Source of the DNA: Paracoccus sp. DMF-8
Lineage (GTDB): Bacteria; Pseudomonadota; Alphaproteobacteria; Rhodobacterales; Rhodobacteraceae
Direction of reading: 5' to 3'
Assembly (NCBI RefSeq): GCF_029309835.1
Contig: NZ_JARJHL010000013.1
Location: 38,043-102,042, forward strand
Length of the DNA stretch: 64,000 nucleotides
Under the pieces are notes generated by a model, which had not been told where the DNA came from, made no database searches, and saw only the letters and a list, made by a program, of their open reading frames with translations. A program made the position numbers and the translations under genes. This document shows positions 40,629 through 54,382 of the stretch, in pieces (the first letter of the stretch is position 1; each line of letters begins with the position of its first letter).

Positions 40629-41000
40629 ATGGCAGAACATTACGCCGAGACGAAGACTCGGCGGTCGCCGGTGGTCGCGATCTTCATCGAGAATTGGCAA
40701 GCAGCGCTGCGTACGTCGTCGTCGTGGCTCCGCTATCATTTTGGCTGGGAACAGGCCAGAGAATTCGGAGAGCGATCCGCAGAGACGCCAGGCACCGCCG
40801 CAATCTGATCCGCGTCCCGCTGCGCGACGGCCGCTTTCTACCACGACATCGAAAGAACGGACAGATCATCGCCGATGTCCGATGCGCGCGTATTCTGTTT
40901 GCTGAAATCGCTGTTCCTTCCGTGGACGACAGCGTGAGCGCCAACTTATCTGCGGGACGCGGACATCCGCAGGAACGCGAAGCCGCTGTCCAGCGTAGCG
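40629..41000 (+). pseudogene. rpsE: Degraded second-arm copy of rpsE
   Basis: ATGGCAGAACATTACGCCGA start and GATCCGCGTCCCGCTGCGCG (VRVPLRD) match rpsE. About 370 bases against 567. Confidence 0.82.
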
Positions 41001-41003
41001 GCA

Positions 41004-41185
41004 ATGGCTAAGACCATCGTCGTCAAACAGATCGGTTCGCCGATCCACTACCCGCCATCCAGCGCCGCGAAACGCTGAAAGGCCTGGGCCTGAACAAAGA
41101 TGAACCGCGCAGGCTGGAAGATTACGCCCACTTCCGGCATGGTCAGCAGATCCATCTGGCAAAATCATCATCGAGAACGCGGCTG
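41004..41185 (+). pseudogene. rpmD: Degraded second-arm copy of rpmD
   Basis: ATGGCTAAGACCATCGTCGT start and AACGCTGAAAGGCCTGGGCC match rpmD. One of the better preserved copies in this stretch, still frameshifted. Confidence 0.85.
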
Positions 41186-41322
41186 ATCGCTCGGCCGCTG
41201 CATCAGACGCCCCGGCACGGCTGCGCCGGAACTGTTTTCGCCTGCGGTGCAGCGCTGGCGCTGAACAGTAGTGGAATGCAACCGCTACCTGTCTGGTTCT
41301 ATAGATCAATAAAGGGGCCGGG

Positions 41323-41852
41323 ATGCGAAACCATTAAACCCATGCAAAACGAATTACAGGCGCGAGACAGGCGCAGACCTGATAAACGTCGATTGCTGAC
41401 GACGTTATGCAAATATACCGAATGCGCTTGTCGCCGCGCCCTGCGTCAGGCTTGAACTGGGCCATGCCGATCAGGACGAACCAGCACCTGTGGTTTCAGC
41501 GCGTGCTGGAGCAACGGAAGGACAGACCGCGTCGGTCGCATCGGCTCGGCAGGACAGTGCCCGTGGAAGATCGGCTTCCGACAGGCGGGAACTCATTTGC
41601 GGGAATGGCTGATGACGATCATTACCAGGTGCGGCAGCCGGGCAGGCGCCGGCGTCAGCTATCTGACCCGGAGCCAGCGCCAGACGCCGCACGGGTTAAC
41701 GTCATGCTGATCGCGGTGCCTGGAACAGCAGGACAACGATTTTCGGCCAAGTGGCACGAGATTCGGTCGTTAAATCTCGGCGAAAACTGGAAAAAAATGC
41801 ACCCCGGTATCGAGGCGATGGCAAACCCGCGCTGAAATCAACTGAGTTCTAG
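41323..41852 (+). pseudogene. Degraded second-arm copy of the beta-barrel gene
   Basis: CTTGAACTGGGCCATGCCGA (LELGHAD) and TCAGCTATCTGACCCG match the gene at 27560-28267. Frame broken. Confidence 0.82.
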
Positions 41853-42073
41853 GCCGTGCCAGCCCTGACGGACATGACCGACTCAGGCCGCATGCGTGCA
41901 TTTAAAATGCTTGGTTTATTCCTTAGGTAAAATCCATCTGATCGAACGCCCCTTGCGTATGGACAACTCACCCAACAACCTGCCCGCAAACGTCTATCGG
42001 TTTGGGTCATGTTGGTGCGCCTGTCCCCTACTTAGGATTTTGCCACCGGCGCATTCTGCTGTGATATCTTTAG

Positions 42074-45000
42074 GTAAACAAACCAGCAGGATCACTGCAC
42101 CACGGGCGGAAACCGTGATCACCATCGACGCATAGGTTGGCGGTAAGTCTGGAGCCAATATCGCCGATTTCATGCCTGCCGGATACAAATTCTATGGCGG
42201 CGCTGGCTAACAATATGCGATGGGCGATACTCAGCTGGTGTTCGATAGCGCGAACGCGCGTCTGATCAGGCGCGGAATCTGGCAATTACCCCTAGTCCGG
42301 TGCGGCACCTCTTCCGCGTATCGGGCAACATCATTCCATATCGTGCAGATATTCAGGTGGACGGAAACCGGCACCGAGGCCGAACCCGGAAGATCGCGTG
42401 ACCGGATTGTATCGCGATCAGCGGTACCGATATCGCCGCATTACCAGCGCGTCAGTATGGTTATCCAGTCGTGGATTTATCTGTGGGCCTATCGACCGGG
42501 GAAAGCGCATCCGTCGCCGTAATCTACCCAGTTTCTGGGCGATATTCGCAGAATCATCGGCAAATTTCCGGGGACAGAGATAATGTCGGCAGCATCCATG
42601 ACGACTTTGATCAGCAGCGGTGCAGGTAATGACGATGCAGCCAGCCGATGATGGCGACGGCGGTGCCGACGGTCTGCATTTCGCGAACGGAACGGCGAAC
42701 CCGGCAGGCGGCTTCGGCCACCACTTCCTGTGCGTCGCAACCGGAATGGCACAGGCGACAATGTCGGGGATGTTAATTTGTTATGATTTCGTCAATCCTG
42801 CCTACGCCGACCGACCTGGCCTGACCCTGTCGGAAATCGCCGAAGATACAGTGCTGGCGTATGATCGGTCACCGACGTGCATCAGTTGGCCTGCAGTTTC
42901 GAGTTGCTGGACGATGCGGCAGGTATTCAGCATCGACATTGGCAAAGGTCAGGTGCGGGAATTGCCCTGCGCGTATGCGGCGCAGACGGCGGCAACACTG
43001 CTGAAAGGGCTGGAGTGTTTCAGTGACCGAACCCGCAAGCGGGCCCCGAACTGGCACCATCCTGCCAGCGGCGGCATGTTGCCATCCGGGGCCTTTCTGG
43101 AGGGATGTCCAGGGCGATACCATGCGGCCTTTGACAATGGCCCGAATCCGGACGGTGATGTTTGCTGACCTCTCTGTTCTGGCGCGCGGGTATCTGGAGT
43201 ATTGCGCCAGCTTGCCCACGCGATCTGGAACAGGTCATTTGCCATCAGCGCGCGGCGGCGGCGTATGACCGGCGGCGCAATACCGGCGGCAATGTCCAGG
43301 CTGCGCATCGCAGGCTATGCTGGCCGAACGACGCCGCCGAAGCGGTTGGCGCCGATCCTTCTTCGTCATCGCCTATATGGCGGCTGGCCGCAGGCGCGTC
43401 TGGAACATATGCCGGGCTGGTGGATATCGCCGAAGCATTCATCAGTCCCTTCGCCGATGTTGTCGGCGCTCAGCGATCGAATGCCGTCTGGCCTGCTGTT
43501 GTCGCCAATACCGTGGTCTTTGACTTCGGCAGCCTTTACCGGCGGCACGGCAGACAGTCGCCGACAGCCGCATTCCGATACGCTGAAGAAACGCTGCGGG
43601 CCTGACCTATGATTTCATCAGCCGTTATAGTACCCGACCGATGCAGACGACGACGGCGTATTTCAGACCGTGGCCGAGCCGTCGGCACAGCCGCGGTTGA
43701 CCCGCGACGACGCAGATAACTGCAACTTTGCCATCGATGCCGATGCCAGCCAGCGTCGAAGCGCAGCCAGCTGTGGTGACGAGCGATGCGCCGGCCGACC
43801 TTTACACGGTGACGCTGCGTAATCACCGAGCAGCTGGAACGCTGACAAGGATGTCACCGTCATCGTCAACTGATCCAGTCGAAATACCGCGCCGGGCGTC
43901 AGCTGTCATCGTCCACGGTGCGCGAGGAGTGCCGCTGGGCACGGTAATCGGCGTGCTGACGGAACGGCAATGACGATGACGACGCTGGCGACTATACGCT
44001 GGATGACGATGCGGGTAACGTTTGCGCTGCGCCAGATGTGGCAGACACCTTGTCGTCAACGAGATCTGGATTACGAAGCCAGTCACTTCACGTCGAACTG
44101 GGCGATGACCGTGATCGGAACGGGTACTGTATCAATACCGACAGCTCTGATCGCGGTCGAGGATAACCTGATCGCAAACCGCGGCCGATGACCTGCTGTC
44201 AGCTCGCCCGAAGACGGCACGCTGAAATGGATCAGGCCATTGCGCGGCGACGAAGGTGATGTCTGATTTCGTCAACCGTGCGGGCGGCCAGCGTCGTCGA
44301 AGATTCGCGAATGCCGACATCGGCACGTACGGTGCGCTGGCGTCGAAACCTGTCGCTGATTCGACCGATATCAACGGCGCGGGCAATGCGGCTAGTTTGT
44401 CATCAATCGGCAACCGGTGATCGGCGGCATGGCGCGTGCAATGACGCAATTTGGCGGCGTAACGTTGAAGACGGCGCGGATCGGCACCGACTGCATGGCG
44501 GTGGCGCGGGCGCGATGATCTGTATGTCGTGGACAATGCCGGCGATGTCGTCGAACCGTTCATCGCCGGCATCGGCTGCGGTGCGCCAGCGCGATTATCG
44601 CCTGACGCCAATGTCGGCGTATCTGTAGTCGGCGACATATCGGTCAATTGCCGGATTTCAGGCAATGATGCGTGAATATGCGAGACGGCGTATCGTCTAT
44701 CTGGGCTGGCGCAGCGCACCGACGCCGCATGGCCAGTGCAGACAATGAACGCAGCTGTCGAGATGATACCCTGTTCGGCTCTGACATCGCATTCACAGGC
44801 GGCGGTGGCCTGTCCGGCAAGTTCCGGCGATGTCTTTGTGTTTATCCGCCAATCGCGGGCGGTCGCGGGTGGTCGGCCCGCGATACGACTTCAGCGTAAA
44901 GCGGGGCGACCGCATCGGTATCGACGCCAACCGGCACGCTTGCCGGGACTGCGCTATCGCGACCCGCACCAGCACGCGCCGGAAAACTGCGCTATCAAAT

Positions 45001-45095
45001 CGCGAAATGGCAACCGCCTTTGTCTATGGCGATGTAATGGCGGCGATCCTACGTCATGCTGGCGGTGGCGCTTCCAGCGCGAGTTCCTGCTGGCG
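42074..45095 (+). pseudogene. Degraded second-arm copy of the giant hemophore gene
   Basis: GAAACCGTGATCACCATCGA near the start and GGACAATGCCGGCGATGTCG match the gene at 23484-27228. About 3.0 kb against 3.7 kb. Confidence 0.85.
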
Positions 45096-45120
45096 GCGGG
45101 CGCGGTCGTCGCGCTGGCGG

Positions 45121-46816
45121 ATGGGCCTCGGCGCGCAGGTACGGAAGTAATTCGATCAGGCGCTGGCGCAGATGCGGGGCCTGCCGCACTGGCGCGCAAG
45201 AAGATGATTCTGGACCGCGTCATCGTCAGCGTTTCCTCGCCGAAGAGGCGGGCTGAATACCGCCTCGACGGTAAGGAGCTGGCTGCGTCATCGGTGCCCA
45301 GATCTGACCCGACGCTGGGCGTTTCAACTCGGGCCGCGACGACTGGTATCGCGATCGCGAATATCCGGGGCCTGCAGGATTTCGGCCTGCATGAAAATCG
45401 ACCTGGTCGATGGCGCGCGGCGAAATTTCCAGAAAACGGCCACGGCGCCAGCAGCGCACCTTTACCGGTCACCGAAGATGCTGAAATCCGTGCAGGCCGA
45501 GCGCGATGTCAGCGGCGCGGTGGCGTCGTCAATATGTGACGCTGAACCCCGCCGATATCAGCGCCGATGGCGACAGACGGCGGCAGCCTTTTGCAGCAGT
45601 TTCTTGGCCCCGGCCCGACGAGTGTGATCGGCGCGATGCGCGTAACGACCGGGCGTGGCCGGGGTACGTCTGGACATCGCTGCACAGCCGCGGATGAACA
45701 GCAGGTCGATCAGGTAGTCTGATCAGAGGCGTCTTTCGTCCGCCGGGGGCATGGATTTTCAACCTCTGAACAGCTTCGTCGCAGGCACCGGCACCGATGC
45801 GCGATGCCGATGCCGCGGTCTACGGTGACGGCGGGATATCACTGGACCTCGCCCGGTAACGACGCAAGGATAATGACGCCGCTGACCTGAACAGCGCGCA
45901 GCAGGCTGATGCGGCAAGCGATCAGCTGGGACTCGCGTCTGGACCTTTAATCGACGCCCACTCTTTGCCGCGCGTTCCAGACCGACGGCACCGCGAGCTG
46001 ACATCGGCGCAAATCACGCTGACGCGTGCGCAAATCGACGTCTGGACACCGGATGCCGCCCGGCCGCCGTCTGGGGCGCTGTCGAAGGGTCACGGTTTCC
46101 CCGTGGTTGCAATCGGCGGGCTACTTTCTGGCAACAGCCGCCACCGTAATCGATGGCGCGAACTGCCTGCCCAGGCTGACCGGCCTGACTGCGACCCATT
46201 CCACGCCGATATGCGCGGGGTCCACGCTTCGCTGACCGGGAGCCCCTGATCGGAGAAGCTTCACCCGGTTCAAATCAGCGGAGAGTTGCCAACCCCGACC
46301 TGCGCGGAATCGCCCGCGCCGAAGCGGTGTGACTCCGCCACCTGCTGGCGCCGGGCGATTTTTCCTGACGACGCGGCTGACGAGTGTTGGGGCGATAATG
46401 GCTGCATCGGTCAGAGTCTGAACCGCAGGCGCTTTTCTATCAATCTTCTGAACATCGCTTCCAGATCCTCCGCGGCGTCGAAATCAGCTGTTGCTTTTCG
46501 CCTAACAGCCGATGTCTGGAACGGCGGGGCACCAATGACGAAGTCTGGAAGTACCATCTGTTCTACCCTTCGGACAATACCCTGCAGCCCCAAGATGCAG
46601 CGCATGGTCTTGACGAGCTTAGTACATGCGTCTGACTTGTCGGGGCGCGCGGTGGCAACAGCACCTGCAACTCCAGCAATATGAAACGCTGGATCCTGTC
46701 GTAGCTCTACATCCGCGAAGAGCTGAATATCGCGCTGAACAACCGACAAGAACCTGACAATATCAGACGCAGCCCCAGCAGCTATTGCCCGCGCGGTCCT
46801 AACGATGAGCTTTTGA
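45121..46816 (+). pseudogene. Degraded second-arm copy of the heme receptor gene
   Basis: ATATCCGGGGCCTGCAGGAT (IRGLQD) and the end CGATGAGCTTTTGA match the receptor gene. About 1.7 kb against 2.0 kb; the FRAP region survives poorly. Confidence 0.86.
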
Positions 46817-46859
46817 CGCTTCGCGCATAATTACGCAAGCCTGAGACAAGGAAATTGAC

Positions 46860-48141
46860 ATGGCCATTACCATCAACCTGTATCCGCAAGCAGCGTGAAT
46901 TTTCAACGTCGATTACAACATGGCCCCTCAACGGTGTTCCAGCAATTTCCTGGGCGGCGCCAGCGTTCAATGGCCCGCAGCGCAGACGAACAGACGCCAG
47001 ACCCGTTAATACGCAGGCGGTCGACGGCACAATCTGAATTTTTCCTTCGCGACAGTCGGCTGGCGGCAGCGATGCAGGCGCAGGCGACGGGACTCGCACG
47101 CGACCGCTCAGGGAGCGGATCCTGAAATGTCAGCACCGCGATCAGGTCACCGAGACCGAACATTTCAGGCGTTTTGGCTGAATACAGTGCCCAGGCGGCG
47201 AATATTCCACACCGGCAGCGCCAATCCCGCTGGAACGGAGTTTCTTGTGGGCAGAAATGTGCGCGGCACTCGGTGGTATAGAAGCGTCTGCAACGATGTG
47301 ATTCAGTAACGTCAATGACGATACTGTCGGCGGGGCGGCCCACGACGCATCAACGGCGGTGCCGACGCCTAGTGGCGACACCCTGAACAGCGCCGACGCG
47401 GCTGCGGTATCGGCTGTGGTAATCCCTGTCGTCGATAATGCCATCATTACCAATCGAAAGGGGCAGGTCAGGCATATTTCGGGTATGTCACCTATGCCTG
47501 GCCGCGAATGTCGAAGACGCTCAGCCTGACTCGGTGGCGCTGGCCAATCTGGTGTCGGCAATGCCGCAGTGCTCTGGGCGCTAACGATATTGATGCGCGG
47601 CGGCGCAATGATATGTCGTGGATAACGCCGACTGACCGCGCGATGATCAGCCGCCGGCGCAGGCACCGATACGGTGCGCAGCACGGTAATACCCTGACCG
47701 CGAATGAAGCCGCTGAGCAATGCGCTGGACGAATATCATCACCGGCAATGCCAGCGCCAATGTGGCAGGGCAGGCAATGGCCGGCCTGAGTCGGGAGCGC
47801 GAACTGGCTGACGTTGGCGGGCTTGGCGCATGCTGGTCGAAGGTAAGGGTCGGCTCATATGTCTTGCGCTGTGACCGCCCGCGGCGCGTCTGATACCATT
47901 CGACACCGTGCGGCAGACGGCCGTATCGACCTGCGCGGCATCGCGAATACCGCCATCATGGCGGGTAAAGACGTTTCGTTCATCGGAACGGCGGCGTTTT
48001 CGGGTTCGACGAGAGAATATATCAGAAACGTCTCGAGACGAGACATCTGGTTTACGGGGATGTAGACGGCGGCAGACAGGCCGGATTTCTTCGGTCCATT
48101 TCGTGACCGTCCGGCGCACGCGCAGTAATTTCATGCTGTGA
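46860..48141 (+). pseudogene. Degraded second-arm copy of the single-HasA RTX gene
   Basis: ATGGCCATTACCATCAACCT start and TTTCATGCTGTGA end match the gene at 19772-21361. About 1.28 kb against 1.59 kb. Confidence 0.86.
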
Positions 48142-48206
48142 CTGACGTATGGGCGGTGCAATTTTCTGCGCAGGCAGGCCATCGCGGCGCTGCCTGTGCG
48201 CTGCTT

Positions 48207-49545
48207 GAGCATCCTGATTTCGCGCCAGCGCCAGTCCCTTGCTGCGTTTCGCGAAATCGCGCATCGACTGGCGCGGATTATTCCGCGCCCTGCGTCACTT
48301 TGCTGAAACGGCGGCATATTTATTTCGATTTCGAAATCGAGATGCTGCCCGGCAAGCGATGCCGAGATATGCGCGGGCGCTCTCCGACCAGATCAACGCT
48401 CTGGACGCGCTAATCGATCAGCACGAAGAACTGGGCATCTATCTGCTGAAACAGCATAACGTGATGCCCGCCTTGCAGATCAAGTTCCTGTCGCCCGATC
48501 AGGTGCATCTGGCCTTTGACGGGCGTCACCCGATCAGGGCCTGCCATCACCCAGAAGATCGTGGTGATCGACGATTCGCTGGCCTTTTGCGGCGGCATCG
48601 ACGACGGCGGGGCGGTGGGACACGCGACCACCTGCCCGGCGATCCCCGCCCAACCGGGACGAGAGGTCGCGCAGGCCTGGCATGACGCGACCACCGTGAT
48701 GACCGGCCCCGCCGCCGCCGCGCCCGGGTGTCGCGGGCGCGTTGGGAACACGCCAATGACGCCCCGATGGACGAGAAATTCAAGCCCGGCGAAAACCGCT
48801 GGCCCGACGTCCGGCGATTTCACCGATATCGACGTGGCCATCGCCCGCACCGAACCGCCTGAACGCGATGCCCCCGCGGTCGGTGAGATCGAGTTCCTGT
48901 ATCCTGGACAGCATCCGCGCCGCCCGCGATGTGATCTATCTGGAATCGCGGTATTTCGCCGCCGACAGCATCACCCAGGCCATCCATGCCCGCCTGCAGG
49001 AACCCGACGGTCAGGTCGTCGTCATCAGCCCCGAGCACGGCGCAGAACGTGATCGAGGATCAGGCCATACGCCGCAGCCGGATGCTGCGCGATCTTTACG
49101 GCAGCCGATCCCTATGGGCGCTTCGTGATGCTGTTTCCCGTCGATGACGATGGCGACAGCTATGTCCATGCCAAGATCAGCATCATCGACGACAGCTTTG
49201 CGCATCGGCTCCAGCTGGCTTCGACCGGCATGGGGTTCGGCCTGGAATGCGACGTGGCCGTGCGAGCAGTACATCAAAGGCGCATTCTCTATCCGCAGCG
49301 ATCGATCGCCATCAAGGCGCGATCTGCGCAGTCGCTGCGTCTGCGCGCGAGGCAGCGTCGTCGCAACCGCCCGGCCCTTGGGCGCGGGTTGCGCCCGGTC
49401 AAGCCGCGCCGAGAAAACCTGTTCGGCCTACCCAGTTCGATACGCGCTTTCGATCCGCGCTGCCGGCGCGTAAAGCCGGCGGCCTGACCTCGCGCCATCT
49501 GTTTCTGGGGGCGGCGACGAAGTTATCGCAATGGTCGCAGTTTCG
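48207..49545 (+). pseudogene. Second-arm copy of the phospholipase D gene
   Basis: Accuracy improves here: CAAGTTCCTGTCGCCCGATC and long flanking stretches match without gaps, including the ACCATCACCCAGAAGATC motif-I region with one insertion. Still several frameshifts. Confidence 0.9.
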
Positions 49546-50665
49546 TCCTCGTCATCGGGGATGGGACTGGGCAACGGCAGCGATCTGGTTCGACGCCCCA
49601 GACAGGATTCCAGCAGCCTGACGAAGGTCCATGACCTGACCGTCAGATCGACCGTCAGGTCGATGGCAAACAGAGCCGACGCTTTGATCTCGGCATCGCG
49701 CCCCTCAACGTGGTCAGCGAATTGATGGACAGATCCAGCAGCGCATGTCGAAATCGTCAGGATGGACGACCTTTATCGCAAGCAGTCGATATTTATAAGA
49801 CGCGGACTCGGTATGCGGCCCCGCCATGAAAAGCGATGGCAATCGCCGCTCCACCACCTCAGATCAAAAGGCGGGCCGCTTTAGGCAACGATCACAGACC
49901 GCAGTATGTACAAACCGCTAGCCACATGGCCGGGTCTTGAGCATGACGGCGTCAGGGCAAAGAAGCGTCGTGGCGGCGATGTCAGCCGCGGGAAAATGCC
50001 GGTGGTGAAGACCAGGCGAAGACGCAATCAGGAGACCGCACAACGTCCGATGCCAGCAGGCGCCCCCAGCAGCGCGGTGGCGCCAGCCGAGCGATCCAGC
50101 CAGTTCGTGCTGCAGCGGCAACTCAATACATGCCAGCGGTGCTGATCGCGGATCCACAGACCAAACGCAGCTCTCCAGCAACCAGTCGGGGGTCAGTTTG
50201 ACGGGCAAGATCAACATGATTTCAGTCACCGCAGGATCGCAGACAGCGCCATAGAACTGCAACACCGCGCATCCGGCGATACCCGCGCGCGCAGCAGCCC
50301 GCAGGATCAGCGCAGCAGGACCAGACAAAGAATGGTTCAGATGTCGCCGCGTCGACCAGAAAGGAACCAGCCGAACAGCAGCGTCAGCACCGCGATCGCG
50401 ACCGATAACCCGATCGCCATCGGCGCTGTCTGCTTTGAACAGCCCAAAGCATCGCTCGAGGCAAGATTGTAAAACAGGCTGAAATGGAATTCCGGCTCGA
50501 TCCAGTAACCCAGCCTCGTGCAGATCGAAGGCGCAAAATCCAGAAAATCAGCGCGAACAGAATGCGGAACACCATACGGCATTGCCCAGGCGGCGGGACA
50601 GGCGGGCGCCAGCCTGGCAAGCGGTGCCGGTCAGCGTTCGATCTTTGCGGGATCTGTATCATCGT
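49540..50665 (-). pseudogene. Degraded second-arm copy of the HTTM gene
   Basis: On the minus strand GACTGGTTGCTGGAGAG and CTGTTCGGCTGGTTCCTTTC match the HTTM gene. Error-rich. Confidence 0.82.
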
Positions 50666-50738
50666 ACAATGACCAGCGATGTGTATGCCGCGTTAATCCC
50701 GCGGCGCGGCAGAAAGCCGCATTGCCGGAAGACGCCAG

Positions 50739-51060
50739 ATGACAGCAGACGACCCCGCCCCTGACGGGGGGATCAGATTTTACAGACGGCGAATACCTTT
50801 CTTCGTCTATAATGTGCGGATGTCGAGCTGCGCCGCGCGGTCGGGCCGTCAGGCGATCGACTGACTATCTGCGAATTATTTTACAGCGCAGGGGGTTGTT
50901 TCGACAGCGCATGGCGAGTTTCACGGCGACTGTTTATTACCGGGCGATGACTATATCCAGCGGGCTGTACGCTGATCTGGCTGATGCGCTGCACCGTGCG
51001 GTATTTTCTGCCGGTAATCGCTGCCTGTTACGCCTGCTGGAACGTCGCAGGTGAAGCTGA
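50739..51060 (+). pseudogene. Degraded second-arm copy of the DCC oxidoreductase gene
   Basis: ATGACAGCAGACGACC start and GGCGATCGACTGACTATCTG-like text fit the gene at 16241-16627 only loosely. Its location between neighbours supports it. Confidence 0.72.
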
Positions 51061-51094
51061 GGGCTGCCGGTCTTTCCGGCAGCGTCGATCCCGA

Positions 51095-51465
51095 TGCGGC
51101 GATGCGCGATGTTTTCTGTCGCGGCGAAAAAATGACGCCATGACTGGAGCAGAGCCGAAGCGAGCGGATGACATGCCCGGCACCAGCATCATCGTCATCA
51201 TCATGGCGCGAGAACAGGCGCGGCGGCGACTTCCATCATCATCGTGCGCTGGCGGAGCCGTCGTCGTCGTCGCGCTGCTCCCGGACGACGCATGCCGTCG
51301 TCATCGTCATCGTGCGATTTCAGGCCAGGGCTTACGGCATCATCATCGTCATCTGCTGCAAGGCCGGCCATGCAGGTGCAGGCCGCTGCGTCGACTGCTG
51401 AAGCATCCGCGCCGTCCCGGCAGGAGCCATGACCAGCATTTCGAAGGTTTCGTCACTATCGTCAT
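51095..51465 (-). pseudogene. Degraded second-arm copy of the Asp/Arg repeat gene
   Basis: CATCATCGTCATC-type blocks on the plus strand mark the Asp runs, but the 51-base period is destroyed. Confidence 0.82.
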
Positions 51466-51730
51466 TGCGGCGAAGGCCGCCAGCCGGTATGCGTAGGCTA
51501 TGAATTTTTGATGACGGACTCTGTTTTGGCCTCGTCAGTACTGGCGCGGCGATGCGGTGAACATCGCATTCAGCATTGTTGCGAACTGTAGCGTATGCGC
51601 AGGCGCAAAGTGGAGTGGGCGGACCCTGACCATGGGGCATATCAGGGCGAACCGCGCTGATCCTGCGATCATGTGATCGAACCCAGGCTGGTCAGGGTAT
51701 AATCCCGCCGCTGGCATCCCCAGGCCAGGC

Positions 51731-52362
51731 GGGCATCTTGAACGCGCACCATCATCGCCGCGGGCGGCGCCTTTGCCGCCGCGTCCCTGCTGTCCGGCTC
51801 GGCGACGGCCCATGCCCCCTGAAGGCTGCGCGGGCGTTGGAGCGCGACACGGGCTGCCCCCGGTCTGGGCAATCCGCGGGGCAATGTCACGCTGACGGAG
51901 TTCTTTGATTACAATTGCCATTTCTGCCGGGAATCGGACGTCCGACATCCACGCGCTTGATATCCGGAGGACAAGGACCTGCGCCTCGTCTTGCGCGAAT
52001 GGCCGGTGCTTTGGCGAAGGTTCGGTGTTCGCGGCCCGCGCCTCGCTGGCGTCGCTGGAACAGGAAAGTACTGGCCGTTCCATACCGCGCTGATGAAGCT
52101 GCGCAGGACAGGTCGCGGAAGATGTGGTGATGGCGGCGGCGCGGCGGGTCGGGCTGGACGCGGAACGTCCATGTACGCCGCGACATGCAGGCGTCCGAGG
52201 TGTACGCAGCATCCTGGACCATTCGATGCTGCTGGCCGATCACATGGGCCTGCAGGGCACGCCCACCTTTATCGCCGGGCTATAACGGCGTTACTCGGCA
52301 AGCTGAGCGTGGCCAGCCTGCGCGCCATGATCGCACAGGCACCGCGAGAACCTGTTTAGCCA
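51731..52362 (+). pseudogene. Second-arm copy of the DsbA-like gene
   Basis: GATTACAATTGCCATTTCTG (DYNCHFC) and GGGCACGCCCACCTTTATCG are exact matches; other parts are frameshifted. Confidence 0.9.
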
Positions 52363-54106
52363 CGCCAGCCGCGCAGCAGATGCCGCCCTGCGCGATCAGG
52401 CCGGAATGGCTGCCGGTCCTCGCACGCGCGGCCCTGATCCATCGCCACGATCCGGTCGGCGTTGCGGATCGTGCCGAGGCGGTGGGCGATGACCAGCGTC
52501 GTGCGCCCGACCGCATGCGCCTTCGGCGCGGCCTGAATCTCGCGTTCGGTTTCCGCTGATCCAAGGCCGAGGATCGCCTCGTCCAGGATCAGCAGCGGCG
52601 GGTTTTTTCAGAAAGGCGCGGGCGATGACGCGCTGGCTCTGGCAGCCGCCCGACAGCATGACGCCGCGTTCGCCGACCGCGGTATCCAGCCCCTCGGGCA
52701 GGGTTTCGATCATTGGCAGCAGTTGGGCGCGGGCGGCGGCATCCAGAATTTCGGCATCGCCGGCGCCAAGACGGCCATAGGCGATATTGGCGCGCATGGT
52801 CGATCCGAACAGGAACACATCGCTCGCTGACGATGCCGATCTGGCTGCGCAGGCTGTCCAGCGTCAGGCTCGTCCAGCGCCATGCCGTCGACCGTGATCC
52901 GCCCCGATGTCGGTTCGCAAAGCGCGCGGCAACAGCGCCAGCAGCGTCGTCTTGCCCGCGCCGGATGGCCCGACAAAGGCCGCGAGCTTCGCCCGGGCTG
53001 CACGGTCAGCGAGAACGATTATGCAGAACCCGGCCGCGTCTCGTCATCGGAAAACGGCACGTCGTCAAAGACGATTTCGCCGCGCAGGGCCGGGGCCGTG
53101 ATCGCATCGGGGCTGTCGCCGATTTCCGGTTCAGTCGCCAGCAGTTCCTGATAGCGGCGATAGCCCGCGATGCCGCGGATAGGTCTCGATGACTGCGGCG
53201 ATTTTTGCCAGCGGGCAGAAAGAACACGCCGACCAGCAGCAGAAAGCCGACAAAAGCCGCCGCGTCGGCAGGCTTTGCCGCGACAGCACGAAGCCCGCGC
53301 CGACGGCGCCATGACCACCGCCTGAACGAAACGCAGCCCCATGTAATGGATCGCCATCGACGCCGCCATGATCCGGTAGACGTCCAGTTTCGTCGCGCGA
53401 TAGGCGCGGTTGTCATGGGCAGGACAGGTCCTTTTCATGGCTTTCGTTGGCAAAGGGCCTGAACGACGCGGATGCTGCCCAGGGCTTCCTCCAGCCGGAC
53501 GCTGCAATTCGCCGACGCTGGCGAATAGATTTCCTGCCATGTCCGGGTCATGCGCCCGCTCATAGACGACGACCAGCCAGATCGTCAGCGGCCCGAGTGG
53601 CGCAGGGTCACCAGCGCCAGCGTCGGGTGCAGCCGAGACCAGCTTGCGCCAGCGCGCCGGCAAAGGTCATGATGGCGAATGAATTCAGATCCTCCCGAGG
53701 GCCGTGATGGGCGTCCTCGCCGATTTCTTCCAGATCGCGGGCGACGCCGGGCGACCAGCGTTGACGCGGTGCGGGCGCGGGTCATACCAGCGCCAAGACA
53801 GCCGTGTCAGATGGGCAAAGGCGCGGGCGCGCATTTGTTCTTCGATTCCCGATCCCCAGCTTGTGGCCCCAATCGATCCACGGTCGCCATCAGCCCGGTG
53901 TTCAGCGCATAGACCGCCAGCAGCACGCAGGCGGCGATGATCGTCAGCGTCCAGCCGCCGCGCGGCAGTCAGGTGGTCAGGCACTACCGGTGATCGCCAG
54001 CGGGAATGACAGCTCCAGCGAGGCCAGAGCCGACGGCGGCGCTGAAATCCAGCAGGCATGAACAGGCGCTCGTGGGGCGGTAATAGGAAATGAAATCGCG
54101 CAGCAT
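52361..54106 (-). pseudogene. Second-arm copy of the ABC exporter gene
   Basis: Long exact matches, for example VGERGVMLSGG and PEIGDSPDAITAPALRGEIV, interrupted by about a dozen indels over 1.75 kb. Confidence 0.92.
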
Positions 54107-54382
54107 GAAACACCGTGACAAGGGGCGGCGGACGTCCGTTCCGGGGCGGCCTGATGGCGGAATGTCGGCTGGCTGTGACGGCTCGCCTGATCGTGGCGCG
54201 GTCGGGGGAGTGCGCCTGCCCCGGAGAGGGGCGGTTGCCAGCGGGTTACTACAACCGCAAGGCCGGGTGCAATCAGGGCCGTAGCATCGGGGCGGGGGGC
54301 GCTTTCTGCCGCGCGGGGTCTTGGCCTAAACCGGGGCGACTTCGCAAGATGACGACCTCGCAAGATGACAGGGCCGCGCCCC

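Noticed and set aside
35598..50000. A second, decaying set of ribosomal, heme-uptake and other genes (paralogous pseudogene island of lower GC)
   Set aside because: It matches the first arm gene by gene in exact mirror order with error density set by distance from the fold. No evolutionary process decays all genes, including intergenic parts, in such a gradient.
36100..51500. Many short open frames in the second arm that look like novel small genes
   Set aside because: They are shifted fragments of known genes from the first arm, made by indels; none has a consistent ribosome binding site or family.
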